A stretch of DNA of 64,000 nt from Streptomyces sp. NBC_01142 (GCF_026341125.1 NZ_JAPEOR010000002.1:1736001-1800000), one strand, 5' to 3'. Counted from the first letter of the stretch, positions 17,292-26,001 are shown. Numbers and translations: made by a program. Notes: generated by a model from the sequence alone, not told the origin.

Positions 17292-18215
17292 CTAACCCTT
17301 GTCCGAGCGGCGGTAGACGCCCACGCCCTCGGTCGTCGGGTACACCGCGTGCACGTCGTAGTACTCGTCCAGGTGGCTGTGGAAGCCCGCGTACTGCGCT
17401 TCGTTGTTCGCTATCCGGCCGGCGAAGTAGCGGTTGTCCGTGAGGTTCTGGAGCAGCATGTTGTGCGCCAGGAGGACTCCGCCGGGACGGATGGCCCTGC
17501 TGGTGGTCTGCATGATCGGCTCGTATATGGCCTTGTCCCGCAGCAGCGGGTCCTCGGCGTCCTTGGGGCCCTCGGCGTCCAGGACGCAGAAGTCGATCCG
17601 GTCGAGCGTGCGGCCGAAGGCGATGGCGTCCTCCGTCACGTAGTCGACGCCCTTGTTCAGCCCCAGGGCCTCCAGGTTGTCCCTCGCCCGCTGCATCGTG
17701 CTCGTGTTGATGTCGATCAGCGTGGCGCTGCCCCCGGCCGCGATGATGCCGGGCATCGCCCACACCGCCCAGTAGCCGTAGTACGAGCCGGGGAAGACCG
17801 TGCGGCGCGGCTCCAGGATGTGCGCGAGTGCGAAGAGCAGACGCGCCTCCTCCGGGAAGATGTAGGTGTTGTGCGGGCCGTGCCGGAAGGTGGTGGCGAC
17901 GGCGGCGCTCAGCGTCGCGAACTCGTCGGCCGGGTAGGCCGTCGAGCCGATCACTCCGGCGTCGCTGAGCTCTTCGAGGATCCGCTCGGTGTAGGCCCAC
18001 TCGTTGACCGGCAGCCGACTGGAGAGGTTGAACTGGTCGTCGTTCAGGCCGGTTTCGGACGGTGACACCGTGCCGGATCCGACCCAGGCGCAGTAGTCGG
18101 TCCGGCTGAGCTCGCCGCGCCGGAACGCGCGGTACTCGGGGAAGCGCGAGAGCGCCTCGTCGATGAGAACATGGGCCGGTCCGCCGAGCGAGACGTCCGG
18201 AGTGGTGAGAGTCAC
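17292..18215 (-). CDS. Class-I SAM-fold enzyme, possible 3-amino-3-carboxypropyl chemistry
   Basis: 307 residues from GTG 18215 with AAAGGA upstream. Residues 1-130 are a helical domain of unknown type. From 135 a Rossmann fold resembles O-methyltransferases: FPGSYYGYWAVWA (141-153, glycine motif), TLIDIN (acidic loop), NLEALGLNKGVDYVTEDAI, VLDAEGPKDAEDPL and AIRPGGVLLAHNMLL. It may methylate a product. However the cluster recycles MTA, not S-adenosylhomocysteine, so it is a prime candidate to use the aminocarboxypropyl arm of SAM, as nicotianamine synthases and azetidine-2-carboxylate synthases with this fold do. The stop of the MFS gene overlaps its start. Confidence 0.7.
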   Translation of the reverse strand: MTLTTPDVSLGGPAHVLIDEALSRFPEYRAFRRGELSRTDYCAWVGSGTVSPSETGLNDDQFNLSSRLPVNEWAYTERILEELSDAGVIGSTAYPADEFATLSAAVATTFRHGPHNTYIFPEEARLLFALAHILEPRRTVFPGSYYGYWAVWAMPGIIAAGGSATLIDINTSTMQRARDNLEALGLNKGVDYVTEDAIAFGRTLDRIDFCVLDAEGPKDAEDPLLRDKAIYEPIMQTTSRAIRPGGVLLAHNMLLQNLTDNRYFAGRIANNEAQYAGFHSHLDEYYDVHAVYPTTEGVGVYRRSDKG

Positions 18216-19543
18216 CTGGTTGTCCTTTCCTTGGGATCCTGCTGGATGTGCACAACATCTGACGGAACATCTGACGGGACTTCTGGCCGCACACCGGGCG
18301 GTACACCCGGCGGTACATCCGACCGCGGTGCGTTCCCCGGCTCCCCTCGCCCGGCCGAGGCCCCCCACGTACGGCCGATCACGGTGACCGCCATCGCGCA
18401 GGCCGCCAGTGCCCACCACAGGCCGGTCGCCGAGTGGTCGAGGAAGAGCGTCACCATCAGCGGGGTCACCGCGTTGGCAAGGCCGATGAACATCTGGTTG
18501 AAGGCGAGGAAGGAGCCGCGCCGGTGCTCGGGCGCGATCGAGGTGAGAAGGACGAGCAGGGAGTGCGAGGAGATGAGTTCGCCCAGCGTGTACAGCGCCA
18601 TGCCGCACAGCAGGAGACCCACCTGCGTCCCGGCGCCGAATCCGCCCGCGATACCCAGGGCCGCCAGCAGACCGATGTGCAGTACGGCCCCGATCGCCAC
18701 CAGCGCTCCGGGCCGGTACTTCTCCAGGCGGTACGCGACCGGCACCTGGCACACCGCGAGCAGCACGGTGTTCATGGCGAACAGCACGCCGATCAGCCAC
18801 GGCCCCGTGTCGAGGTGTCGCATCAGGTAGACCGGCATGGCGGACTCGACCGCGATGGCGATCATCCACAGTCCGGCTCCGGCCGCCACGACGGCGCGGA
18901 ACTTTCCGTGCCGCCAGGGCTTGTCGGCCGCCACGTTCCGCTCACGTGCCGGAGCGGGTGTGCTCCGCCCGGCGGCGAGCGGCAGATAGAGCAGCGTGGC
19001 CACGGCGATGCACACGGCGTTCACGGCGCCCACGGTGGCGAGGTCGTCCGACCGGCCCGAGGCGGCAAGCCCGGCCAGCAGCGCGCCGCAGCCGAAGCCC
19101 GCGTTGAACATGGAGCGGGACAGGGCCAGCCATCGCCCCTGCTGTCCTTCGCCCGCCAGCGTGCTCGCCAGCACCGGGGACGCGGTCTGCTCCGTACGCA
19201 GGCTCAGTGCGACGACGACGCTCAGCGCGACGAACTCCCAGAACCGGCCGACGAAGAGGTAGAGCGCGAAGGCGGCGGCCCGCATCAACGCGGCTCCGAA
19301 CAGCACCCATTTGGGCCCGAACCGGTCGATGAGCCTGCCGATCAGCGGCAGCGCGGGCAACGCGATCAGCGCGGCGATGGTCAGCCCGACCCCGATGCGG
19401 GAGAGGGAGAAGCCGAGCTCCGCCTGGAAGAAGAGCAGCGAGAAAGGGTAGTAGGCGCCCGTGCCGACGGCGTTGACGAGGCACGCCGCCCCGAACCACC
19501 GCACGCCTTTCCCGCGCGGAAGGGAGGCGCCGAGACCCTTCAC
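18212..19543 (-). CDS. MFS transporter
   Basis: 443 residues from GTG 19543 (GTGA overlap with the ATP-grasp stop). About 12 hydrophobic segments are visible, with the GRLIDRFGPKWVLFGAALMRA loop-2 motif and a central hydrophilic loop near residue 200. The last 45 residues are a proline/aspartate-rich tail with PPGVPPGVRP-type repeats. It is likely the product exporter or resistance pump. Overlap at both ends with the ligase and the SAM enzyme shows it is integral to this operon. Confidence 0.88.
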   Translation of the reverse strand: MKGLGASLPRGKGVRWFGAACLVNAVGTGAYYPFSLLFFQAELGFSLSRIGVGLTIAALIALPALPLIGRLIDRFGPKWVLFGAALMRAAAFALYLFVGRFWEFVALSVVVALSLRTEQTASPVLASTLAGEGQQGRWLALSRSMFNAGFGCGALLAGLAASGRSDDLATVGAVNAVCIAVATLLYLPLAAGRSTPAPARERNVAADKPWRHGKFRAVVAAGAGLWMIAIAVESAMPVYLMRHLDTGPWLIGVLFAMNTVLLAVCQVPVAYRLEKYRPGALVAIGAVLHIGLLAALGIAGGFGAGTQVGLLLCGMALYTLGELISSHSLLVLLTSIAPEHRRGSFLAFNQMFIGLANAVTPLMVTLFLDHSATGLWWALAACAMAVTVIGRTWGASAGRGEPGNAPRSDVPPGVPPGVRPEVPSDVPSDVVHIQQDPKERTTR

Positions 19544-20874
19544 CGGGAAGCGCCGGCCCGGACGGCCGCGCCCGCCCGGACAGTGGCCCCGGCGGCGCCA
19601 CCGGTCGCGGAGGTCGTGTCCGTGCTCACCCGGGCCGTGAGCTGGAGCAGCGCCGTATCGGCCCACCGCGCGGCCTCGGCCGGAGTATCGGCACGTACGA
19701 CGAGATGGCCGAGGACGTCCGCGTTGCTCCGGGCGCGCTGCACCCGGTCCCCGGGCTGCACGTAGATGTCCAGGTCGCATACCCCGGGCAGCCGCCCGAC
19801 CAGTTCCCTGCCGTCCACCGCGCTCAGCACTCCGCCGTCCAGGGCCGTCAGATAGCGGGAGGCCGAGGCACGCTGCGCCACCGGACTCAGTTCGGGGTCG
19901 AGTCCCGTGTGCATCCGGATGACCTCCCTCTGGAGATCGATTCCGGTGGCTTCCTTGATGTTCCGGCCGACCTGGGCGCCGCCCATGCGGGCGTTGATCT
20001 CGATCAGCTTCGGTCCTTCGGCGGTCATCTTGATCTCCACATGGGAGGCGCCGAAGTCGTGCCCGATGGCGTGCAGCGCGTCCAGTGCGACCGCGGTCGC
20101 CGCTTCCTGCAGAGGGGCGGGGAGCTGGGAGGGGAAGGTCTCGCCGGTCTCCACGAAACTCGGGTGCGGGCCGAGCGTCTTGTCGGTGAGGCCGAGGACC
20201 CGCGGTCCCGTCGCGGTGGTGACCACCTCCACACTCACCTCGTAGCCCGTGAGGTACTCCTCGACGAGTACGCCGGCGGGGCGGGGCAGGCCGCGCAGGT
20301 CGGTGGGGGCGGCGCTCAGCACGTCGTAGTGCGCCGCGACCTCCTCCGCCGTACGGCACAGCCGTACGCCGATGCTGGCGGCCTCCGTCATCGGCTTGAC
20401 GACACACGGGAAGCCGGTCTCCCGGGCGAACGCGACGGCCTCGTCCCGTGACAGGACCTGGGCATGGCGCGGCGCGGGGACACCCGCCCGGGCGCATGCC
20501 TCGCGGGTGCGCAGCTTGTTGCGGGCGGCGTGCGCCGCCTCGGGGGCGAGACCCGGCAGCCCGAACGTGCGGGCGACCTCGGCGACCACGGCGACGTAGT
20601 AGTCGATGACCGCGAGGACGCCGCACAGCTCGCCGCGTTCCTGGTAGCCCTGCAGCGCCGTGCACACCGCCGCGCTGTCGCGGGTGTCGGCGTACACGAT
20701 CTCGTGGGTGGTGTCCTCGATGACCGCGCGGGAGCTGTCCGAGACGGCGTACCGGCTGAGGTCGTCGGTGACGAGGACCGGCCGGAAGCCCAGCTCCTTG
20801 GCGAGGAGCAACGGCCCCAGTCCGTACGCTCCACGGCCTGTCTCCACGATGGCGAGCACGGACCGGTCAGTCAT
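19540..20874 (-). CDS. ATP-grasp carboxylate-amine ligase
   Basis: 444 residues from ATG 20874. Canonical ATP-grasp order: an N-terminal Rossmann-like domain (VLAIVETGRGAYGLGPLLLA), NKLRTREACARAGVPAPRH, FPCVVKPMTEAASIGVRLC (ATP lysine), VEEYLTGYEVSVEVV, then the metal site GASHVEIKMTAEGPKLIEINARMGG. The family joins an acyl phosphate to an amine, as in L-amino acid ligases. The C-terminal 30 residues are Ala/Gly repeats and unlikely to matter. It overlaps the FemAB-like gene by 8 bp and the MFS gene by 4 bp. The substrates are not determinable from sequence. Confidence 0.88.
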   Translation of the reverse strand: MTDRSVLAIVETGRGAYGLGPLLLAKELGFRPVLVTDDLSRYAVSDSSRAVIEDTTHEIVYADTRDSAAVCTALQGYQERGELCGVLAVIDYYVAVVAEVARTFGLPGLAPEAAHAARNKLRTREACARAGVPAPRHAQVLSRDEAVAFARETGFPCVVKPMTEAASIGVRLCRTAEEVAAHYDVLSAAPTDLRGLPRPAGVLVEEYLTGYEVSVEVVTTATGPRVLGLTDKTLGPHPSFVETGETFPSQLPAPLQEAATAVALDALHAIGHDFGASHVEIKMTAEGPKLIEINARMGGAQVGRNIKEATGIDLQREVIRMHTGLDPELSPVAQRASASRYLTALDGGVLSAVDGRELVGRLPGVCDLDIYVQPGDRVQRARSNADVLGHLVVRADTPAEAARWADTALLQLTARVSTDTTSATGGAAGATVRAGAAVRAGASR

Positions 20875-21985
20875 GGGGAGTCCCCTCCGGCTGCAGCCGC
20901 AGCACATACGCGAATTGGTCCTCGGCGACACAGCCCCGGGAGCGCTTGGCTTCCTCGCTGCCCAGGCCGTAGTGGATGGTGGTGATGCCGGACGCGGCCG
21001 CCATCTCCACCGGGAAGTAGTACAAAGTCTCGAAATAGAGGGCGAGCTTCTGCTGGTAGCCGTAGTCGAATCCGGCCTGCCGGGCGTACCAGTGGTCACG
21101 GAAGCGGAGCATCGTGCCGAATCCGCGGATCTGTCCGTCCCCGATCGCGAGCATCACCACGGCGTCACCCCCGAAGTGGGTGACCGTCTCCCGCAGGACC
21201 TCTTCGGTCTGGGCGGCCGTCCAGGCAATGCCGTACTTGGCCATCAGCTGCTCCTCCAGCACGCCCAGCCGCGGGATCAGCTCAGTGGTGAGCGGCTCCG
21301 TCCGCATCTCGACCCCGGCCTCCACCAGCCGCCGGCGCTCGGTGCGCACCCTGCGCTGCCGCTTGGACGAGAGCCGGCGGAGATAGCCGTCGAAGCCTTC
21401 CGGTGTCACCGGCAGAGAGCTGTAGCGGCCCGAGAGGTGCGCGCGGTAGCCACGGTCGGCGAGCACCTCGCGCAACACGCTGTCGCCGCCCTCCACGAAG
21501 GGGAAGGCCACCGACGCGGCCGCGTGTTCCGCGGCGATCTCCTCGGCCCGGGCGACCAGTTCCCCGACCGCGGCACGGCCGGCGGCAGGGCTGCGCAGTA
21601 CGCGGCTCCGCCCCATGTGCCGTCCGCCGCACACCAGGCTCGGCAGCAGGGTGTCGGCGGGCGTCCCCGGCAGCTCGGCCAACAGCTCGGCGGCCCCTTC
21701 CCGGCCCGCCTCCGCGCTGAACTGCAGCAGGGTGTCGGGGCGGCCGAGCACCCAGGGGGACTTCTCGGTCGCCAGGGCCGTCGCGAGCGCGGCGGCCGGG
21801 GCCGCGTCCGGCCCGTCACCGTCGAGGCGCGCGAGATAGCGCATCGGGGAGCCGGCCGTGCGCTGCGCGACCCGCAGCCAGTTGCCGCCGAGGAAGAGGT
21901 CCTCGGAACGCAGCAGGTCCTCCCAGCCGAGAGCGAGCGCATCGTCCACTCGGGTCGTTTCTCGCAGGGCGCGCTCCACAGTCAT
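20867..21985 (-). CDS. FemAB/GNAT-like acyl- or aminoacyltransferase
   Basis: 372 residues from ATG 21985; an in-frame GTG at 22009 is possible and no strong ribosome site favours either. The C-terminal half resembles the GNAT/FemAB-like peptidoglycan-recognition type (YLRRLSSKRQRRVRTERRRL, then WYARQAGFDYGYQQKLALYF and IHYGLGSEEAKRSRG). Such proteins use acyl-CoA or aminoacyl-tRNA; the tRNA-using kind makes amide or ester bonds in some natural product pathways. It starts the operon FemAB-like, ATP-grasp, MFS, SAM enzyme, GNAT-SIS, permuted ligase, and is divergent from the cyclotransferase gene. Confidence 0.72.
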   Translation of the reverse strand: MTVERALRETTRVDDALALGWEDLLRSEDLFLGGNWLRVAQRTAGSPMRYLARLDGDGPDAAPAAALATALATEKSPWVLGRPDTLLQFSAEAGREGAAELLAELPGTPADTLLPSLVCGGRHMGRSRVLRSPAAGRAAVGELVARAEEIAAEHAAASVAFPFVEGGDSVLREVLADRGYRAHLSGRYSSLPVTPEGFDGYLRRLSSKRQRRVRTERRRLVEAGVEMRTEPLTTELIPRLGVLEEQLMAKYGIAWTAAQTEEVLRETVTHFGGDAVVMLAIGDGQIRGFGTMLRFRDHWYARQAGFDYGYQQKLALYFETLYYFPVEMAAASGITTIHYGLGSEEAKRSRGCVAEDQFAYVLRLQPEGTPHD

Positions 21986-22177
21986 GAAGAGGATCTTTCT
22001 GTCCGTGACACAGCCCGGTCCACCGCTCCGGCTGGCCGTCTGCTGCCGCGTCCGCACGCGGCCACCCCCCTTTCAGGTGCCGTGCACAAGGCGACTGGTG
22101 AACTTGCGGATGAGCAGCAGGAGTACGAGACGCACGAGGAACACCGCACGTACGGGTCGAGGAGGAGAGCTGCGCGC

Positions 22178-22609
22178 ATGGCCGCCACAGAGCGCCTGAC
22201 GGAACGCCAGGACAGCTTGTTCGTCTACGGAAGCCTGACCTTCACCGAGGTTCTCGACGCGGTGCTCGGCCGGGTACCGGAGCACCGGCCCGCCGCCGCC
22301 GCGGGATGGCGGGCCGCACCGCTGCACGACCGGCCGTTCCCGGGGCTGGTGCGAGGGGACCGTGCCGTCGCCGGCCTGGTGCTGAGCGGCCTCTCCGAGC
22401 AGGAGTGGCAGCTCGCCGACGACTTCGAGGGGCCGTTCTACGACCTGGTGCCGGTCGCGCTCGTCGCGGGCGGCACGGCGTCCGCATATGTGTGTGCCAC
22501 GGACGAACTGGTTCTGCCCGGCGACTGGGACCGCGGCCGCTTCGGCGCCCGGGAGCTGCCGGCCTATCTGGAGCGGTGCGCCGCGTTCCGGGCCGGGGCG
22601 TTCAGATGA
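22178..22609 (+). CDS. Gamma-glutamylcyclotransferase-like protein
   Basis: 143 residues from ATG 22178, with GGAGGAG 10 bases upstream. The start LFVYGSLTF is the substrate-binding YGSL motif of the GGCT/AIG2 fold; the catalytic Glu is likely in DDFEGPFYDLVPV. The family releases 5-oxoproline from gamma-glutamyl amines. In butirosin synthesis BtrG of this family removes a gamma-glutamyl protecting group put on by an ATP-grasp enzyme, and the same pair exists here (19540-20874). Its 3' end overlaps the convergent AurF-like gene by 8 bp. Confidence 0.85.
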   Translation: MAATERLTERQDSLFVYGSLTFTEVLDAVLGRVPEHRPAAAAGWRAAPLHDRPFPGLVRGDRAVAGLVLSGLSEQEWQLADDFEGPFYDLVPVALVAGGTASAYVCATDELVLPGDWDRGRFGARELPAYLERCAAFRAGAFR

Positions 22610-23702
22610 AGCCCTGGTCCTCGAACTCGGCGACGACCTCGGGAAGTTCGAGCGCCCCCAGGGTGGAGAACAGCCGGACGGTCTGCGTGGCCGAGGTGCG
22701 GGCCGACTCCTGTATCAGCGACTCGGGCAGCACCTCGGCCACCACCTGCCGCGCCGCGTCCTCGGCGAAGCCGTACCCCTTCAGCTCGCCGCGCATGGCG
22801 TCGACATCGGGCCGCAGGAAGGCGTGGATGAGCTGCGGGACCATCAGCGCCGCGGTGCGCCGCTCGCTCCGGCTCAGCTGCCCCCAGAGATACTTCAGAA
22901 AGATCGCGAAGTAGGTGTGGTGCCGTCCCTCGTCCAGCGCATGGTCCCGCAGCACCTCGCGTACCGCAGGGACGACGTCGGCGTCCTGCGGCAGCTCCAT
23001 CAGAGATCCCGATATCAGTGTCTCCGAGACGATGACGAAGAGCAGCTCCGTCAGCGAGCGGTTCTCGGGGCCCGCCGCCTCCTGCATCTCCTGCAACCTG
23101 CGCATGAAGTACGGCACTTGGGGCAGCCGGGGCTCGATCCCGGTCTGCCTGCGCACCTGGCGCAGGAGGTCCATGGAGAACAGGGCGTGATAGGCCTCGT
23201 CGCAGTACACCTTGTACGCGTCGAACTGCATGTCCTCCGGCAGCGCGACGCCGACGGTCCCGTGGGCGATCCCCAGGGCGGTCCTGTTCACCACGAGATG
23301 CTCGAGTTTCATGGTGAAGTCGAGGTAGCGGTAGAGGTGCTGGATCAGCACCTCGTCGTAGAGGTCGGGCCTGAGGTCCTGGATGTACTTGTGCCGGGCG
23401 AGCGGCACAAGATCAGGGGAGAAGTAGGGGCGCGCCGCATCGCCGTCGCGGAGCTGCCGCCGCTCGGTGGAGCGGACGCTGGCGCGGGCGTCCCAGGACC
23501 GGAAAGGACTGTTGTAGTCGGGGACTTCGGGAACGGCAACGGGACCGGAAGCAGGAACGGGACCGGGGCTGGGGCTGGGAACAGGGCTGGGGACGGATCC
23601 CGCCGTTGTTGTCGCTGCCGACGTCGCCGAGTCGAGGATCATCTTCTTGGGACAGTACGACAGGGCACTACAGCCAACGAACAATCCAACAATTCCACAC
23701 AT
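22602..23702 (-). CDS. AurF-like diiron N-oxygenase
   Basis: 366 residues. Diiron ligands can be traced: a Glu-xx-His in FTMKLEHLVVN, DEAYHALF (ExxH type), the SETLISGSL glutamate and DHALDEGRHHTYF. This four-helix arrangement is that of the p-aminobenzoate N-oxygenase AurF family, which oxidises amines to hydroxylamines or nitro groups. The first 55 residues are Ser/Pro-rich with a hydrophobic start (CGIVGLFVGCSALS); the true start may be downstream. The predicted role is N-oxygenation or C-hydroxylation of the amino or guanidino intermediate. It is 99 bp downstream of mtnA-apt on the same strand. Confidence 0.85.
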   Translation of the reverse strand: MCGIVGLFVGCSALSYCPKKMILDSATSAATTTAGSVPSPVPSPSPGPVPASGPVAVPEVPDYNSPFRSWDARASVRSTERRQLRDGDAARPYFSPDLVPLARHKYIQDLRPDLYDEVLIQHLYRYLDFTMKLEHLVVNRTALGIAHGTVGVALPEDMQFDAYKVYCDEAYHALFSMDLLRQVRRQTGIEPRLPQVPYFMRRLQEMQEAAGPENRSLTELLFVIVSETLISGSLMELPQDADVVPAVREVLRDHALDEGRHHTYFAIFLKYLWGQLSRSERRTAALMVPQLIHAFLRPDVDAMRGELKGYGFAEDAARQVVAEVLPESLIQESARTSATQTVRLFSTLGALELPEVVAEFEDQGFI

Positions 23703-23801
23703 ATCAGACTCTTTCGGATGCCCGGTGCCGCAGGCGGCGCCGGTAGAGGGCCGTCGAGTTCGTGAGGAGCCGCCGCGCAGCGGCTGCCGGGCTGTGGCGG
23801 G

Positions 23802-25412
23802 CTAGATGGCGCGTACAGCGAAGACCGGGAGGGACAGACGGTCCCGTCCTGCCAGGCCGGTCAGTTCAAGGATCACCGCGCAGCCGGCCGGCACGGCACC
23901 GGACTGCCCGACCAGCTTCGCGGCGGCGGCAGCCGTGCCACCCGTGGCCAGGACATCGTCGACAATCAGCACACGCGCTCCGGCGGGGAGTGCCTCCTCC
24001 CCCAGCTCCAGCGTGTCCGTGCCGTATTCGAGCTCGTACTCCACCGCGTGCACCGGCGGGGGCAGCTTCCCGGGCTTGCGCAGTGGCACGAAGGAACATT
24101 CCGCCGCCTGGGCGATGGCCATCCCCAGCAGAAAGCCCCGCGCCTCAATGCCCGCAACATGGTCGAACTCGCCGCGGAACCGGGTGATCACGGCGCGCGC
24201 GAGCCGGTCCACGAGCCAGGGCTGCGTGTAGACGGGCATCAGATCCTGGAAATCCACGCCCTCAATGGGGTGGTCGGGGATGTGAACGGTGTGGGCGGCC
24301 ACCTGCGCGGCCAGGTCGTCCCGGGCCGGTTCCAGTACGCGGCTCTCGGTGACGACGGCGGTTACCAGCTCCCCCGGAGTGACGTCGAAGGCCGGGTTGT
24401 AGACCCCCGCTCCGGCCGGGGCCGTACGAGTGCCTGCCACCGAGGTCACTTCGTCGGCCCTGCGTTCCTCGACCACGATGCCCGAGCCGCTCTCCAGAGC
24501 TTCGTCGACGGTGGACTCCGGCGCGACGACCACGAGCGGGATGCCGTGCCGCGCCGCGGCGAGCGCAAGACCGTAGGTACCGATCTTGTTGGCGACATCC
24601 CCGTTGCGGGAGATCCGGTCGGCCCCGACCAGCACCACGTCGACCAGCCCCTGCGCCATCGCGAAGGCCGCGGCCGAGTCCACGCAGATCCGGTACGGAA
24701 CGTCGGCCTCGGCCAGCTCCCAGGCAGTGAGCCGCGACCCCTGCAGCAGCGGCCTGGTCTCGTCGACCAGCACCTCCACAATCCGTCCGCGCTCGGCGAG
24801 TTCGAGGATGGCGCCGAGAGCGGTGCCCCCAGCCGCTGTGGCGAGGCGACCGGTGTTGCAGTGCGTCAGCGCGCGCAACGGCCGGTCGGGGCAGAGCTGT
24901 TCGACGAGATCCGCGGCCCGGCGGGCTGCCGCCCGGTTCGCCCGCGCATCCTCGGCAAGGATCGCCTCGGCCTCGGCCAGGATCGCCTGCGGGCCTTCGG
25001 GCAGCCGGGTCAGCACCCGGGCCACGGCCCAGGAGAGGTTCACGGCGGTGGGCCGGCAGTCGGCGATGCGGGCGGCGTCGGCCCGCACGGCCGCCTGGGC
25101 ACGCTCGTCCAGGGCGCCCACCGCGGGACTGCCTTCTGCCGTAGCACTGCCCCCCTGAGCGTCGCCCCCCTGAGCGCCCTCTGCCGTAGCGCTTTCTGCC
25201 GTTGCGCCTTCTGCGCCGTGCCGGAGGGCCGACAGCGCCACCCCGAACGCGCCGGCTATACCGATGGCGGGTGCGCCTCTGACCGCCAGGGTGCGGATGG
25301 CATCGATGACGCCGTCCACCGTGGTCAGCCGCAGCGGGCTCTCCTGATGCGGCAGCGAGCGCTGGTCGGTGGTGAGAATTGCTCCGCCGTTCCAGGAAAT
25401 CGAGTACTTCAA
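23802..25412 (-). CDS. Fused methylthioribose-1-P isomerase / adenine phosphoribosyltransferase
   Basis: 536 residues from TTG 25412 (AGGGGGAACG just upstream; another TTG at 25469 is possible). Residues about 1-363 are MtnA: SPLRLTTVDGVIDAIRTLAVRGAPAIG, THCNTGRLATAAGGTAL with the catalytic Cys near 185, LVGADRISRNGDVANKIGT with Asp near 265, and NPAFDVTPGELVTAVVTE. An Ala/Gly/Glu-rich insert occupies about 65-99. Residues about 364-536 are adenine phosphoribosyltransferase: GIEARGFLLGMAIAQ, VPLRKPGKLPP, EYGTDTLEL and the PRPP loop LIVDDVLATGGTA (482-494). The two halves consume the two products of MTA phosphorylase (mtnP). No stop or frame change separates them. Confidence 0.92.
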   Translation of the reverse strand: MKYSISWNGGAILTTDQRSLPHQESPLRLTTVDGVIDAIRTLAVRGAPAIGIAGAFGVALSALRHGAEGATAESATAEGAQGGDAQGGSATAEGSPAVGALDERAQAAVRADAARIADCRPTAVNLSWAVARVLTRLPEGPQAILAEAEAILAEDARANRAAARRAADLVEQLCPDRPLRALTHCNTGRLATAAGGTALGAILELAERGRIVEVLVDETRPLLQGSRLTAWELAEADVPYRICVDSAAAFAMAQGLVDVVLVGADRISRNGDVANKIGTYGLALAAARHGIPLVVVAPESTVDEALESGSGIVVEERRADEVTSVAGTRTAPAGAGVYNPAFDVTPGELVTAVVTESRVLEPARDDLAAQVAAHTVHIPDHPIEGVDFQDLMPVYTQPWLVDRLARAVITRFRGEFDHVAGIEARGFLLGMAIAQAAECSFVPLRKPGKLPPPVHAVEYELEYGTDTLELGEEALPAGARVLIVDDVLATGGTAAAAAKLVGQSGAVPAGCAVILELTGLAGRDRLSLPVFAVRAI

Positions 25413-26001
25413 CGTTCCCCCTGCTGTGCCGAGTTGTGACTCGTCGCCTGCTTCCGGCCGTTGAGCCAATCACTGGACAGCCCGCCGACTCAACGTCTGA
25501 CCGGCACCTGAGCCTGTCCGGCTGCGGACACGGCACACCAAGGCCAACCCCTTGTTGCGGCGGTGGGACGCCGTTCGGCCATCTACTGGTACGCGGCGCA
25601 AGGAACTCGCCAAGTTGTCTATACCCGTTGGACTGCTATCCGTGTCACTGCATACTTATGCCGCAATGTGTGATCACACGGTGTGCCGCACACCTGACCC
25701 ATCGTGATGCGCCGAGAGGCCGGCGCGTCGCCACGGTTCAGGAGGGGAATCGCGGCACGTTACATCGTCCGTCCACACCGATAGGGGAAGTAAGTGCACA
25801 AGACGACTGGCAGGCAATGTCTTTCCTGCCTCATATCAGCCACCTCGTCGCACAAACCATCTCGCAGTCATGACGTGTCCCGCAGTCATGAACCGTCTCG
25901 CGGCCCTCGGCCGTCGCGCAGCCATCGGCTGTCCCACACTCCTCAGCCGTGCGGGGACCTCGCCTGGCCGAGTGGCGCGACCGCCGTGCCGCCCCTCACG
26001 A
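25413..26001. other. Gene-free interval upstream of mtnA-apt
   Basis: No convincing gene. Local composition drops in GC around 25610-25670. Short direct repeats of CGCAGTCATGA and CCGTCTCGC-like units occur at 25862-25920. It probably carries the promoter of mtnA-apt and the terminator zone of the LuxR-type regulator, whose stop is at 26002. Confidence 0.5.

Noticed and set aside
24048..25439. Open frame of over 460 codons antisense to mtnA-apt
   Set aside because: It is a third-position GC artefact opposite a well-supported gene, rich in Arg, His and Gly without domain character.
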